From the NCBI RefSeq assembly GCF_007655485.1, contig NZ_VJXQ01000005.1, forward strand, positions 39,388 through 103,387: a stretch of DNA of 64,000 bases, in the 5' to 3' direction. Below the pieces are notes generated by a model. It did not search any database. It saw only the letters and a program-made list of their open reading frames with translations, and was not told where the DNA came from. Origin of the DNA: Halobellus captivus (GTDB taxonomy: Archaea; Halobacteriota; Halobacteria; Halobacteriales; Haloferacaceae). The position numbers were made by a program, and so were the translations under genes. Below are positions 35,188 to 43,834 of the stretch, in pieces. Numbering within the stretch: the stretch's first letter is position 1; each line of letters opens with the position of its first letter.

Positions 35188-38100
35188 TCAGCTCTGTCGA
35201 CGCCCGAGGACCAAAACGACAGCGAGCAGCGCAAAGGCTGCAGGTACGATACCGAATCCGGGCGCGTCCGTCGACGTGTCCTCATTAACAGTCACAGAAC
35301 CGACCTCGACGGTGTTGCCAGTCGTATCGCTCTGGATAGTGATGTTGTATGTCCCTGAATTCGGGTAGTCTCGTGTGAGAGTGACCGTTCGATTGGAGTT
35401 CGCAGAGACGTTGTACTGTTGTTCGAGGAATACCGATCCCTCCTCGAAGAACGAGACGTTGATCGATTCTTCTTCGTCTCCGGTGTTAGTGAACGTCACG
35501 TTAATCAGGGCCTCCTCACCCGCCGTGATCTCCTCACGGGAGAGGTTGGCGTCGACAACCGTGACATTCGGTGGTTCTGCCGTGACGATTAGATCTTGAC
35601 CGAGCGGGCTCACTTCGGTCGGTACCCCTCCATCTGGCTGCGCTTCGCGCCCATCCCAGATGAGAGCAATGAGGGAATCGCCCGACTCGATCCCTCCTAA
35701 TTCATCGGTGGTCACCTCGATCGTTCCGTTTTCGGTGACGGTCTCTACGTGCATCCCATTGGGCAAGGTAGCAGTGTTTCCAATTCCCACGACCGCCCCG
35801 TTCGTTGTATTCTCAAAGCTGTATTCGATCTCAACCGTCTCTTGATTGGCAGTCACCGGGTCGTTGATATCGATTGTACCCTGCGGGACGCCACCTACCC
35901 AGAACGTTTCAATTTCCTGTACTGCGTCGGCGTTGTCAGCGTCAACCTCGAGAACGGCTGCGTACTCGCCAGCATCGACCTCGCCGACGGTTCCGACGTC
36001 GAAGGTGAACGCTCCGGTCTCATCTTGAAGCGCCCGACCATCGATTGTTTCCTCATATACTGGAACTCCATCCGATAAGCGTTCGATCTGCAAGGTCACT
36101 TCGAGCCCACGAGATTGGACACCAGCCGTTTCTATGACTTCGATCGTGACATCACCTTGGTCATCCCCGAGTGACCCGTCGGGGAACTTATCCGAGATGT
36201 CCGCGATTTCAAACTCAGCAGTCGGGGCTTCGGTCACTTCGAGCGTCTTGCTGAGAGGAACCGACCACTCGTCGCCAAACGTGTTCTCGGTCTCTACCCG
36301 CAAGTCATACGTGTCGTCTCTCGATTCGGGGAGATCAGTAACGTCAATCGTCGCAGTCCATTCCGTACCACCCGCATTCGTTGCAGGTTCTTCGAGGACG
36401 TTATTGAAATCGCCCTCGGCGACAACAGCTAAGTCAGTGATCTCTGCGGTCACGGGCACCGCGGGATCAGCGGTTCCTGGATCGGTAACGAACACACCGA
36501 TGGTTCCGAATGTCGTGAGGTTGCTCGCAACGACATTCTGTTCGGTGTCAACCGACTGATCGGCGATCTCACTCCACGTTTCGTCGTTCGCATCGTAGCG
36601 CCAAAGCGAGAGATTCGATTCTGCGACGCCATCGAGGTGCGCTTCGTCGTAGTGCACCTTGAGATCGAGATAGGCGGCGTCACTCGCACCTCCGCTGACG
36701 GAAAGATATTGACCAAGCGCGTGGGCGTTCGGGTTCGGTGCAGGCGAGCGAACGGCTTCGAGATCAACGCTCGACGCCTCGAAAGACACAGTCACATCGG
36801 GGGCTGGAACCGCTGAAACGTCAGCTTCGACGGTGTTGCTCGCGTACACGACCCCATTAGAGGATTCCTCGCCTGTGGTCCGCTCTACCGTGATGTTCGG
36901 CGGGGCGCTGAGCGTGTAGTTCTCGGTGGTGACCGAGTTATCTCTGTAAAAGTCTGGGCCGTTGTATCGCGCGTCGACGTTCGAAACCTCGAATCCATCT
37001 GATTCCAGTATACGAAGGCCGTAGTAGCTTCTTCCGACGGTACTGTCAGTGAGAACGTTGTCGTCGCTCTGCTCATCGACATCGATACCGAAGAACGGGT
37101 TCGCAACCTCGGTGTTCGCGATCGTGTTATTCGAGGATGAGTCCAAAACGACACCCCCTCCAGCGTATAAGACCGTCGTGAAGTCGCTCTCATTCACGAT
37201 GCTATCGTTGAGTCCGTCCGCCCAGATACCGTAGTAGCTGTTCTCGACTCGGACGTGACTGAATTCGCTGTTCTCGACGTTATCGATCCGGATCCCGGCG
37301 TTATCGACGGCGAACGACGCCCAGTCGACGAGGTACACGTCGTGGATAACGACGTTCGTGAGTTGGTCATCAGCGCCATTAAGATGGATCCCGTGTGCGC
37401 CATCGTCCATTCCTCCACCACCCGTAAGCGCGATTCCCTGACCGTCGAGTTCGACGTAGCTCGAGGTGATCTCAATACACGTTGAGCTGCTAAGTTGGCC
37501 GCCAGTAACGGTGTAAACGCCGGGCGTGTCGATCACGCGACAGCCCTCGAAATCCACCTCTTGTTGGATTGCAACTTCCGCGCTATCGGAATCATCAGGA
37601 GTAGTGACGGTGAGGTCGCCAATGCCCGCATCGCCAGAGCTTGTCGGGAGTGCAAGCGTTACCGATGTCTCGCCGTTACGACCGACGGTCACCGTTTCGG
37701 AATCGACAACCGTGCCTCCAAAGTCCTCGAGCTCGACAGCTCCAGTCGCTTCTTGGCCAGAGTTTGAGACGGTCGCCTCGACAACGACCGTATCGCCTTC
37801 GAGCACCGACTCGTTCGACGAGGTGATTTCGACATCGAGGTACGACTGCATCTCTTCAGTGTGGCCTAGCGTCGCCAATTCGACCCGAGAGTCGGCACTC
37901 GACCGCGTGAGGTTCGTGCTGATGGCGTGGAGGACGCCCTCGCGAACACCGTCGTCGCCGACAGTGTCCGGATCGCCCGGCTCAAAGTAGTCTGCACCCA
38001 CGTAGACAGTTCCATCGGCGACTGTGGGGGACGACCGAACCCAGCCACCGGCATCGTAGATCCAGTGGGCGACACTCGTGTCTGTCCCGACCGCATAGAG

Positions 38101-41100
38101 ATTCCCGTCATCGTTACCCACCAAGACGAGTTCGTCGTCAATCGTTCGGTGGAGTTCCCCAGGCGCTTCAACAACTGTCGGCGCTGCGCGCATCGGGGCT
38201 TGCGTCCCGAAAGTCCACATCTCCTCACCCGTCATTCCGTCGACCGCGTAAAGTGAATCTCCCCCGCCAGCGACGTAGAGTGTTCCGTTGTGGACGGTCG
38301 GCGCCGACGTGATTCCACGGTCGAGTTCAGCATCGACAAACGGGTCCTCCCAAATGGTCGATCCGTCAGTCGCGTCGAGGGCGTACACGTAACCACGATA
38401 CTGGTTCACGTCCACCTCGAAATTCGGAACGAGATCATTCACTGGTACGTAGACAATCCCATCGGCGACCGTCGGTGCGTGGGGGATCTCATCATCGCCC
38501 TCCCATGTCCACGACTCGTCGCCGCTATCTGCGTCAAGGGCGTAAACGATGCCAACGGAATCACCCACGTACACACTCCCGTTAGTGACGGTTGGAGCGC
38601 TCGTCGGCGGCGTCGTAGTTTCGTAGGCCCACCGCTGAGTTCCGTCATCCGCGTCGTAGGCGAGCACGTAGCCGTTGTAGACGTCCCAATCACCGCGAGT
38701 CGTCACGTACACCGTATCGCCGTAGACAGTCGAGCCGACCGGCGACCGACCAAGAGTGATGTTCCACAATTCCTCGCCAGTATCGGCGTCGATCGCGTGG
38801 AGGTAGTGATCCGACGAGACGCCGCTCGACTCTCTGCTCGTGATGTAGACGACACCGTCGACGACTGTTGGTGAATCGTCGTCCGGGTACGGATCGTGGT
38901 GGAACGTCCAGACAGTGTCACCGGTATCAACATCGACTGCATACACCGTCCCGTTCTCGTCACCAACGTACGCCGTCCCATCGACGATAGTGGGCGAAGA
39001 GCTGTCGATCAAATCGTCAGTCGTGTACTCCCAGATCGACGTGCCTTCTTCGGCCACGTGGACGGTTGCAGTAGTCTGGTTCGTCTCGCCCGACGCTGTT
39101 TCGATCTCTAAGTGGACGTGATAGCTATCGTACGCATCGTAGCTATGGGTGACGACGGGATCGGATGTCGTCACCGTCTCACCATCGCCGAAGTCCCAAT
39201 GGTACGAATCGATCGCGCCGACGGCACTCGAATTGTTAGCGTCAAAGGTCACCGTTTCGTCCGTATCAATCTGACCGGCAGGCGAGATCACAAAGGTCGC
39301 CTCGGGGCCGAGTCCCGCGAGTGATTGGACTTGCTGTTCGGGATCGTGCGCCTGCAGAATCGGATAGGACCGGTCCTCAGCAAATTTATCCGACGATTCG
39401 ACTGATTCCCACGTACTGGTGAAATCAAAGTGAGACATATTCGATTCGGCCGCGGTCCCAATCATCGCGAGCGTCGTGAGACCGACCGCCGCGAATTCTC
39501 CCTCATTTGTTCCAGCACCGTCGGTTCTGTTGGTAGCCTCACTGTCCCAGTATGAATCCTCAATAGTGCCATCGTTGTCGCCGACGAGACCACCAGACTC
39601 ATCATTTCCAACGACAGTCCCGACGGCGTACGACCGAGTCGCTTGACTCTCCTCGTTCCAGCCGATCAGCCCGCCAACACGGATATCCCCAACGACCGTA
39701 CCAGTCGCAAAGGTATCCCTGATATAGGTTGCAGTGACGGTACTCGACCCGCTCAGCCGTCCGATAAGTCCCCCAGCGTTCGTGCCGTTGACTGCGACGG
39801 TACCGGTCGCAAACGAATCGGTCACAGAGGTATAGAGGCTCTGGCCGATCAATCCACCAGCGGTCGCTGGTGCCTGCACGTCTCCAGTCGCATAGGAGGT
39901 GCGCACCTCGGCACGATCGCTGTATCCGATGAGACCACCAACGTCTCGTCCCGTCGCAGAAACGTCACCAGAGGCGTGAGAATCGAGCACAGAGCCAATC
40001 TCATCTCCAAGACCCTCGTTTGTCCCTATCAGACCGCCCACATTGGACGAGCCTTCGACAGTTGCACTTGCCGAAGAATTGACTACCGTTCCAACGTTCA
40101 CGCCGATAAGCCCACCCGTCGACGTAACCTCCGAGGTGACGACGCCGCTCACGGAAGTGTTCCTGACAGTGCCGTGGTTCTCAGCAATGAGTGCACCAGT
40201 CACGCCTCCCCCGTCGACGGAAACGTTCTCGAGGATCACCCGCTCAACTACTGCCCCCGAAGCAGTCCACGCAAAGAGCCCAGTATGTCCAGAATCTTCG
40301 GAGATCGTGACATTCGTGATCGCGTGCCCTTGGCCGTCAAATGTCCCTGTGAAGTGAGCATTCTCCGTACCGATCGGCTCGAAGCCATCACCGTCATTCC
40401 ACGAACTATTGGCTGAAGCGTCGATATCATCGGTAAGGACGTAGTGGCGGTGGGGATACTCACGCACGGCCTGGAGTTCGTTGATATTCGAAACCAGGTA
40501 GGGATCTTCGAGGAATCCGCTGCCCGTCAGAAGGTGTTCGATAGCAGGCGTGGTGATCTGGGATTCGGCATCCAAACCTTGCAGGATCGGGTAGCCGTCG
40601 GCGCTTGCGTTTGGATGAGAATTATTGACGCTCTCCCACGTGCTCTGGAAATCGAATGCCGCCAGATACGTCTCCGAACTAGAACCAGTCATCTCTGGGG
40701 TCGAGAGTCCCTCGATGTCGGCAGTCCCGTAATTTTGATCGATACCGGTCGAGAGACCAGTCGTTTCGAGGTTCCAGTATGAATCCTCAACAGTCCCATC
40801 GTTTGCACCGATGAGGCCACCAAGGTTTGCGTTCGAGCCAGTGTCTACGACCGAGCCGGTCGCGTACGATTGCGTGACAGTCGCAGATTCGGAATTCTGG
40901 CCAAGAAGCCCGCCAAGGTCCTCTTCCCCCTCAACGTGTCCCATCGCGTACGTGTTACTGACGGTTCCGGAATTTGCCCCAGCGAGTCCACCAAAGGTTC
41001 CGTACCCTCCACCGAAGACGTCGGCCGTAGAGCGGGAGTTAGTAAGCGTTCCAGGAGAACTACCGACTAGCCCACCTGCGTACCCGTACGCGTGGATCTC

Positions 41101-41613
41101 GCCGGAAGTTGTCGATGCATCTACGTGCCCATTGCTCTTCCCAACGAGCCCACCAACATATCGTTCACCCGTGATGTCAACAGTGTCGAGATGGACACCT
41201 GTTATCGTGGCATCCTCACTCGTGACTCCGAATAATCCGACGTAGTTTTCCTCAGAGCGGTTGATCACTACGTTTGAGATCGTGTTCTGCTGCCCATCGA
41301 ATGTCCCAGTAAACGGAGTCGCCTCGTCGCCGATCGGGTCGAATCCATCGCTACCGTTCCAGGTTGCCGTCGACGATGCGTCGATGTCGGCCCCCAGTTC
41401 GTAATGAGCAGTGAGATCCTCCGACATCGCTTGCAACTCTGCAACGGTCGTGATCACGTAGGGGTCTGTGGTCGTTCCCGCGCCATCGAGATGGTCAAGA
41501 GAAGTGGGATCCGGTTCAGTGAAAACCACAGCAGCCGCGAACCCCGGGGTCGCGAACAACGACAGCACCAGCAGAGTAGATAGCGTTACCGCGGAGACGG
41601 CCCTGAGATTCAT
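35188..41613 (-). CDS. giant secreted mosaic surface protein with PGF-CTERM anchor
   Basis: 2141 residues. A Sec signal peptide (about 1-27, ending GFAAA) is followed by two runs of GLUG-type repeats (about 110-330 and 440-690; units like GGLIGxN, TDSxATGxV). A PKD domain follows (WDFGDGE near 808), then seven to eight PQQ/beta-propeller repeats (about 860-1220; TVxDGTVYVG, DADTGxExW), a CARDB-like segment, and a right-handed parallel beta-helix (about 1370-1555, NosD-like). Ig-like segments and a second CARDB-like domain (about 2000-2100) complete it. The C-terminus APGFGIVPAAFALLAVVLVL then RRQS is a PGF-CTERM signal for archaeosortase ArtA, which would replace it with a lipid. It is probably a cell-surface adhesin and a likely acceptor for the glycan made next door. 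Confidence 0.93.
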   Translation of the reverse strand: MNLRAVSAVTLSTLLVLSLFATPGFAAAVVFTEPDPTSLDHLDGAGTTTDPYVITTVAELQAMSEDLTAHYELGADIDASSTATWNGSDGFDPIGDEATPFTGTFDGQQNTISNVVINRSEENYVGLFGVTSEDATITGVHLDTVDITGERYVGGLVGKSNGHVDASTTSGEIHAYGYAGGLVGSSPGTLTNSRSTADVFGGGYGTFGGLAGANSGTVSNTYAMGHVEGEEDLGGLLGQNSESATVTQSYATGSVVDTGSNANLGGLIGANDGTVEDSYWNLETTGLSTGIDQNYGTADIEGLSTPEMTGSSSETYLAAFDFQSTWESVNNSHPNASADGYPILQGLDAESQITTPAIEHLLTGSGFLEDPYLVSNINELQAVREYPHRHYVLTDDIDASANSSWNDGDGFEPIGTENAHFTGTFDGQGHAITNVTISEDSGHTGLFAWTASGAVVERVILENVSVDGGGVTGALIAENHGTVRNTSVSGVVTSEVTSTGGLIGVNVGTVVNSSASATVEGSSNVGGLIGTNEGLGDEIGSVLDSHASGDVSATGRDVGGLIGYSDRAEVRTSYATGDVQAPATAGGLIGQSLYTSVTDSFATGTVAVNGTNAGGLIGRLSGSSTVTATYIRDTFATGTVVGDIRVGGLIGWNEESQATRSYAVGTVVGNDESGGLVGDNDGTIEDSYWDSEATNRTDGAGTNEGEFAAVGLTTLAMIGTAAESNMSHFDFTSTWESVESSDKFAEDRSYPILQAHDPEQQVQSLAGLGPEATFVISPAGQIDTDETVTFDANNSSAVGAIDSYHWDFGDGETVTTSDPVVTHSYDAYDSYHVHLEIETASGETNQTTATVHVAEEGTSIWEYTTDDLIDSSSPTIVDGTAYVGDENGTVYAVDVDTGDTVWTFHHDPYPDDDSPTVVDGVVYITSRESSGVSSDHYLHAIDADTGEELWNITLGRSPVGSTVYGDTVYVTTRGDWDVYNGYVLAYDADDGTQRWAYETTTPPTSAPTVTNGSVYVGDSVGIVYALDADSGDESWTWEGDDEIPHAPTVADGIVYVPVNDLVPNFEVDVNQYRGYVYALDATDGSTIWEDPFVDAELDRGITSAPTVHNGTLYVAGGGDSLYAVDGMTGEEMWTFGTQAPMRAAPTVVEAPGELHRTIDDELVLVGNDDGNLYAVGTDTSVAHWIYDAGGWVRSSPTVADGTVYVGADYFEPGDPDTVGDDGVREGVLHAISTNLTRSSADSRVELATLGHTEEMQSYLDVEITSSNESVLEGDTVVVEATVSNSGQEATGAVELEDFGGTVVDSETVTVGRNGETSVTLALPTSSGDAGIGDLTVTTPDDSDSAEVAIQQEVDFEGCRVIDTPGVYTVTGGQLSSSTCIEITSSYVELDGQGIALTGGGGMDDGAHGIHLNGADDQLTNVVIHDVYLVDWASFAVDNAGIRIDNVENSEFSHVRVENSYYGIWADGLNDSIVNESDFTTVLYAGGGVVLDSSSNNTIANTEVANPFFGIDVDEQSDDNVLTDSTVGRSYYGLRILESDGFEVSNVDARYNGPDFYRDNSVTTENYTLSAPPNITVERTTGEESSNGVVYASNTVEADVSAVPAPDVTVSFEASSVDLEAVRSPAPNPNAHALGQYLSVSGGASDAAYLDLKVHYDEAHLDGVAESNLSLWRYDANDETWSEIADQSVDTEQNVVASNLTTFGTIGVFVTDPGTADPAVPVTAEITDLAVVAEGDFNNVLEEPATNAGGTEWTATIDVTDLPESRDDTYDLRVETENTFGDEWSVPLSKTLEVTEAPTAEFEIADISDKFPDGSLGDDQGDVTIEVIETAGVQSRGLEVTLQIERLSDGVPVYEETIDGRALQDETGAFTFDVGTVGEVDAGEYAAVLEVDADNADAVQEIETFWVGGVPQGTIDINDPVTANQETVEIEYSFENTTNGAVVGIGNTATLPNGMHVETVTENGTIEVTTDELGGIESGDSLIALIWDGREAQPDGGVPTEVSPLGQDLIVTAEPPNVTVVDANLSREEITAGEEALINVTFTNTGDEEESINVSFFEEGSVFLEQQYNVSANSNRTVTLTRDYPNSGTYNITIQSDTTGNTVEVGSVTVNEDTSTDAPGFGIVPAAFALLAVVLVLGRRQS

Positions 41614-41903
41614 TGTTCGCCTCCGGCATCAACGGTAGATTCCGTGAGATTCGATGGGGCGGACTCACTGACTGCGGCCGATTTCGACCGGTCAGTATTG
41701 AAAACGGATCGTAGAGTGGTGATCGCGTTAGGGCAGATCCAGAAACGCTCCTGTGGCGATGCTCGCCCCATTGGGACTGACCACCGCTCGTTGAATCGCT
41801 CTGAATCTACCCTAAATATCTGACATTCCCCAGTGAAGTGAATAAGAGTGCACCGTTCATAGCCTTTCACAAACATATTATCGCCAATATAACGAATAGA
41901 CAA
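41610..41903 (-). CDS. possible short upstream ORF coupled to the giant protein gene
   Basis: A minus-strand frame of up to 97 codons (TTG start at 41903, or 88 codons from the ATG at 41876) ends in an ATGA overlap with the start of the giant protein. The product contains several Cys and Trp and is not acidic, which argues against a normal haloarchaeal protein. It may simply be an open 5' leader of about 260 bases. AT-rich sequence at 41875-41925 is the likely promoter region. Confidence 0.2.
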   Translation of the reverse strand: MSIRYIGDNMFVKGYERCTLIHFTGECQIFRVDSERFNERWSVPMGRASPQERFWICPNAITTLRSVFNTDRSKSAAVSESAPSNLTESTVDAGGEQ

Positions 41904-42052
41904 TAATTGTTAATTGAGTGTGAGGTAAGGGAGAAGGATACCCAAAGGTAAGCAGGCGGTATTGTCTGGTGTCTCACGGGAGCGTCCGAACCGCCCCGAC
42001 CATTCTGTGCAAATCCCAAAGGCCAAACATCGTTCCCCCGTATCCCACGTTA

Positions 42053-42253
42053 ATGAGCGAGTCAAAAGACACGGATACGAAGCCAAAAATATCGGTTGCA
42101 GTTGTAGATGAGACACACGCGAACGAAATCCCGGACAATATCGACTCGGAACTCTATACCACAACAAGACCAGAGTCATCGTTAGTTGAGTTTACGGCCG
42201 ACCCTGACGGTGAGTTGGCAGAGGCGCTCAGGCGGAACGGATTCGACGCGTGA
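42053..42253 (+). CDS. small acidic haloarchaeal protein, function unknown
   Basis: 66 residues from the ATG at 42053. It reads MSESKDTDTKPKISVAVVDE, then NEIPDNIDSELY and a C-terminal SLVEFTADPDGELAEALRRN. The acidic composition and GC3 bias fit a real gene. It is isolated, with no partner and no recognised family. Confidence 0.6.
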   Translation: MSESKDTDTKPKISVAVVDETHANEIPDNIDSELYTTTRPESSLVEFTADPDGELAEALRRNGFDA

Positions 42254-42647
42254 ACTGAACTATCTCGTCCTACTCAGCAGCCCTTTGCATTTTTCCTTGA
42301 GGGCGGGACTTCCTGTTACTACAGAGTACCTCAGGGTGTGACCCCGGAGCAGCTCACAGAGATCCAAGGCGCGAGCCCACGAGGTCAGTCGTGGCTCACT
42401 GACACTCGAATCTGCAGTCATATACCTGGGAGGCCGAGGGTTCAGACGTGTCGAAGTCAAGAACCGGAAAAAGCAACTGCTGCTTAAGCGATACCCCTAC
42501 GAGGTCGATGGGAAGATCCGGATTTCGCCACGGCCGTGAATCACTTCGGGTCAACTCCCTCGAAAGAGCAACGCTCTCTCGTCACCACGAAATTCGAGGG
42601 TTTCCCAACGACCCCAAGGCACTCGCCGCACCTATCTATGAGGAAAT
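42254..42647. other. 394-base intergenic with a coding scrap
   Basis: On the plus strand about 42406-42540 an open frame reads SAVIYLGGRGFRRVEVKNRK and then QLLLKRYPYEVDGKIRISPR before a stop. It looks like the end of a decayed gene; no start or partner is visible. Otherwise nothing is recognised. Confidence 0.3.
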
Positions 42648-43502
42648 TTACACGAGGAGGAAATCAGAAACAAGCATATAGAGCGTGACCGCGCTCGTTG
42701 CAAGGCTCACTAGTACGATGAGCAGCCCAGAGGTCGAAAAGCTGCCTGCAAGTCCGTCCTGGCCTTCATCCGATGCAAGAAAGGTGTCCGTCTCTTCGTC
42801 TCGTTGCAGTATCACCGATGCCGTGTTCTCGTCGGTCGGGGCACCGCGTGCACGGCCCATCACGAACACCTCCTCACCGACAGGGAGGTACGACTGTTTA
42901 TACGAGCGCTGCTTGGTGCCTGAAGGGAGGTAGTCGTCTCCGTGGGTGAAGTCAGGGTCCTCTATCGGCTGGTGTCGCTTCTTCCGGAATGTATCCGAGT
43001 TCTCCGAGGAAATTGAATAGTCCAGCCCGTCATCACTAGGGATAAGCGCGACCCCAGTGTCGTCCTCGACGTAGTAGTCCACCGCCTCGCTGCCCCTCCC
43101 ACGCCGCTCCGTCTCGGTGCTGACGACCGTGTTGCCGTCCTCGTCCTCTTTCTCGGTCTCAATGGTATCGGTGATCCGGTACCCATAGTAGACGCACTCA
43201 TCGTCCGTGAATTTCGTTTTCAGCGGCTCCTCGACCGGCCGGACGGTTCCACTAATACCAACGCGCCCCGGTGTGACTGAGCCAATCGGTGCGGTCTCCG
43301 TCTCCTCGATGAGTTGCCCCTTCTGGTACCGACCATAGCCCAAGTACGCTCCAAACAGCCCCACCAAGAACACAACGGCAATCGGTATGGCAAGAAGTGG
43401 CTCTCCACCGGTGAAACTCTGCAGGGGGAGTATCTCAACCGAGAAATCCAAGGGCAACCCTGCGATCCCCGTCAAGAGCGTGTTACCTATGATTTCACTC
43501 AC
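42648..43502 (-). CDS. GIDE-domain membrane protein
   Basis: 284 residues. A transmembrane helix near 33-54 (LLAIPIAVVFLVGLFGAYLG) and a C-terminal one near 258-280 flank a domain with SVTPGRVGISGTVRPVEEPL, ECVYYGYRITDTIETE, the SEAVDYYVEDDTGVALIP block and YLPVGEEVFVMGRARG. This is the GIDE domain pattern known from the membrane-embedded E3 ligase MUL1/MAPL, where it lies in the intermembrane space; bacterial and archaeal versions lack the RING domain. No function is established in archaea. It lies 332 bases downstream of the cytolysin-like gene on the same strand. Confidence 0.8.
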   Translation of the reverse strand: MSEIIGNTLLTGIAGLPLDFSVEILPLQSFTGGEPLLAIPIAVVFLVGLFGAYLGYGRYQKGQLIEETETAPIGSVTPGRVGISGTVRPVEEPLKTKFTDDECVYYGYRITDTIETEKEDEDGNTVVSTETERRGRGSEAVDYYVEDDTGVALIPSDDGLDYSISSENSDTFRKKRHQPIEDPDFTHGDDYLPSGTKQRSYKQSYLPVGEEVFVMGRARGAPTDENTASVILQRDEETDTFLASDEGQDGLAGSFSTSGLLIVLVSLATSAVTLYMLVSDFLLV

Positions 43503-43834
43503 AGTTACTCACCTCGGTACAGTGGAGGAGTTTGAGATCGTCGTTCGGCGTGATGACGCCCCGTTCTTCGTGCGGTCGAATGCGATCGTCGGAACCGGCC
43601 ATAGCGTCCTGTCGTAAGACGGTACGGATAACTGTTCGTCAACGATAAAGTAACCGCCTACGTTACCGCCAGGTTAGTTCCAGGGCACGGCTCAGGCCTG
43701 CACCTGAGCCAGCATCTTAAGTAGAAGGTGGCTCGTCCCGGAAAGTGATCAAATTCTGTAGAGAATTGAGTGATGAACGAACAGGACTGCGCCGTTCGAG
43801 AGCGCTTCGAGCTCGTATCGAAGCAACTGGCAAG
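43503..43834. other. 332-base intergenic with a GGCTCAG hairpin
   Basis: A 7-bp stem, 8-base loop hairpin (43689-43695 with 43704-43710) lies about 125 bases past the cytolysin stop. No T-tract follows on the minus strand, so a terminator role is only possible. No gene was recognised. Confidence 0.4.

Noticed and set aside
36134..39121. Several long plus-strand ORFs across the giant gene
   Set aside because: They are antisense shadows of the 2141-residue frame, Ser/Thr/Val-rich as expected from GC3-biased antisense.
43689..43710. Hairpin ggctcag/ctgagcc as a transcription terminator
   Set aside because: There is no T-tract on the minus strand and the loop is long, so I mention it only as part of the intergenic description.
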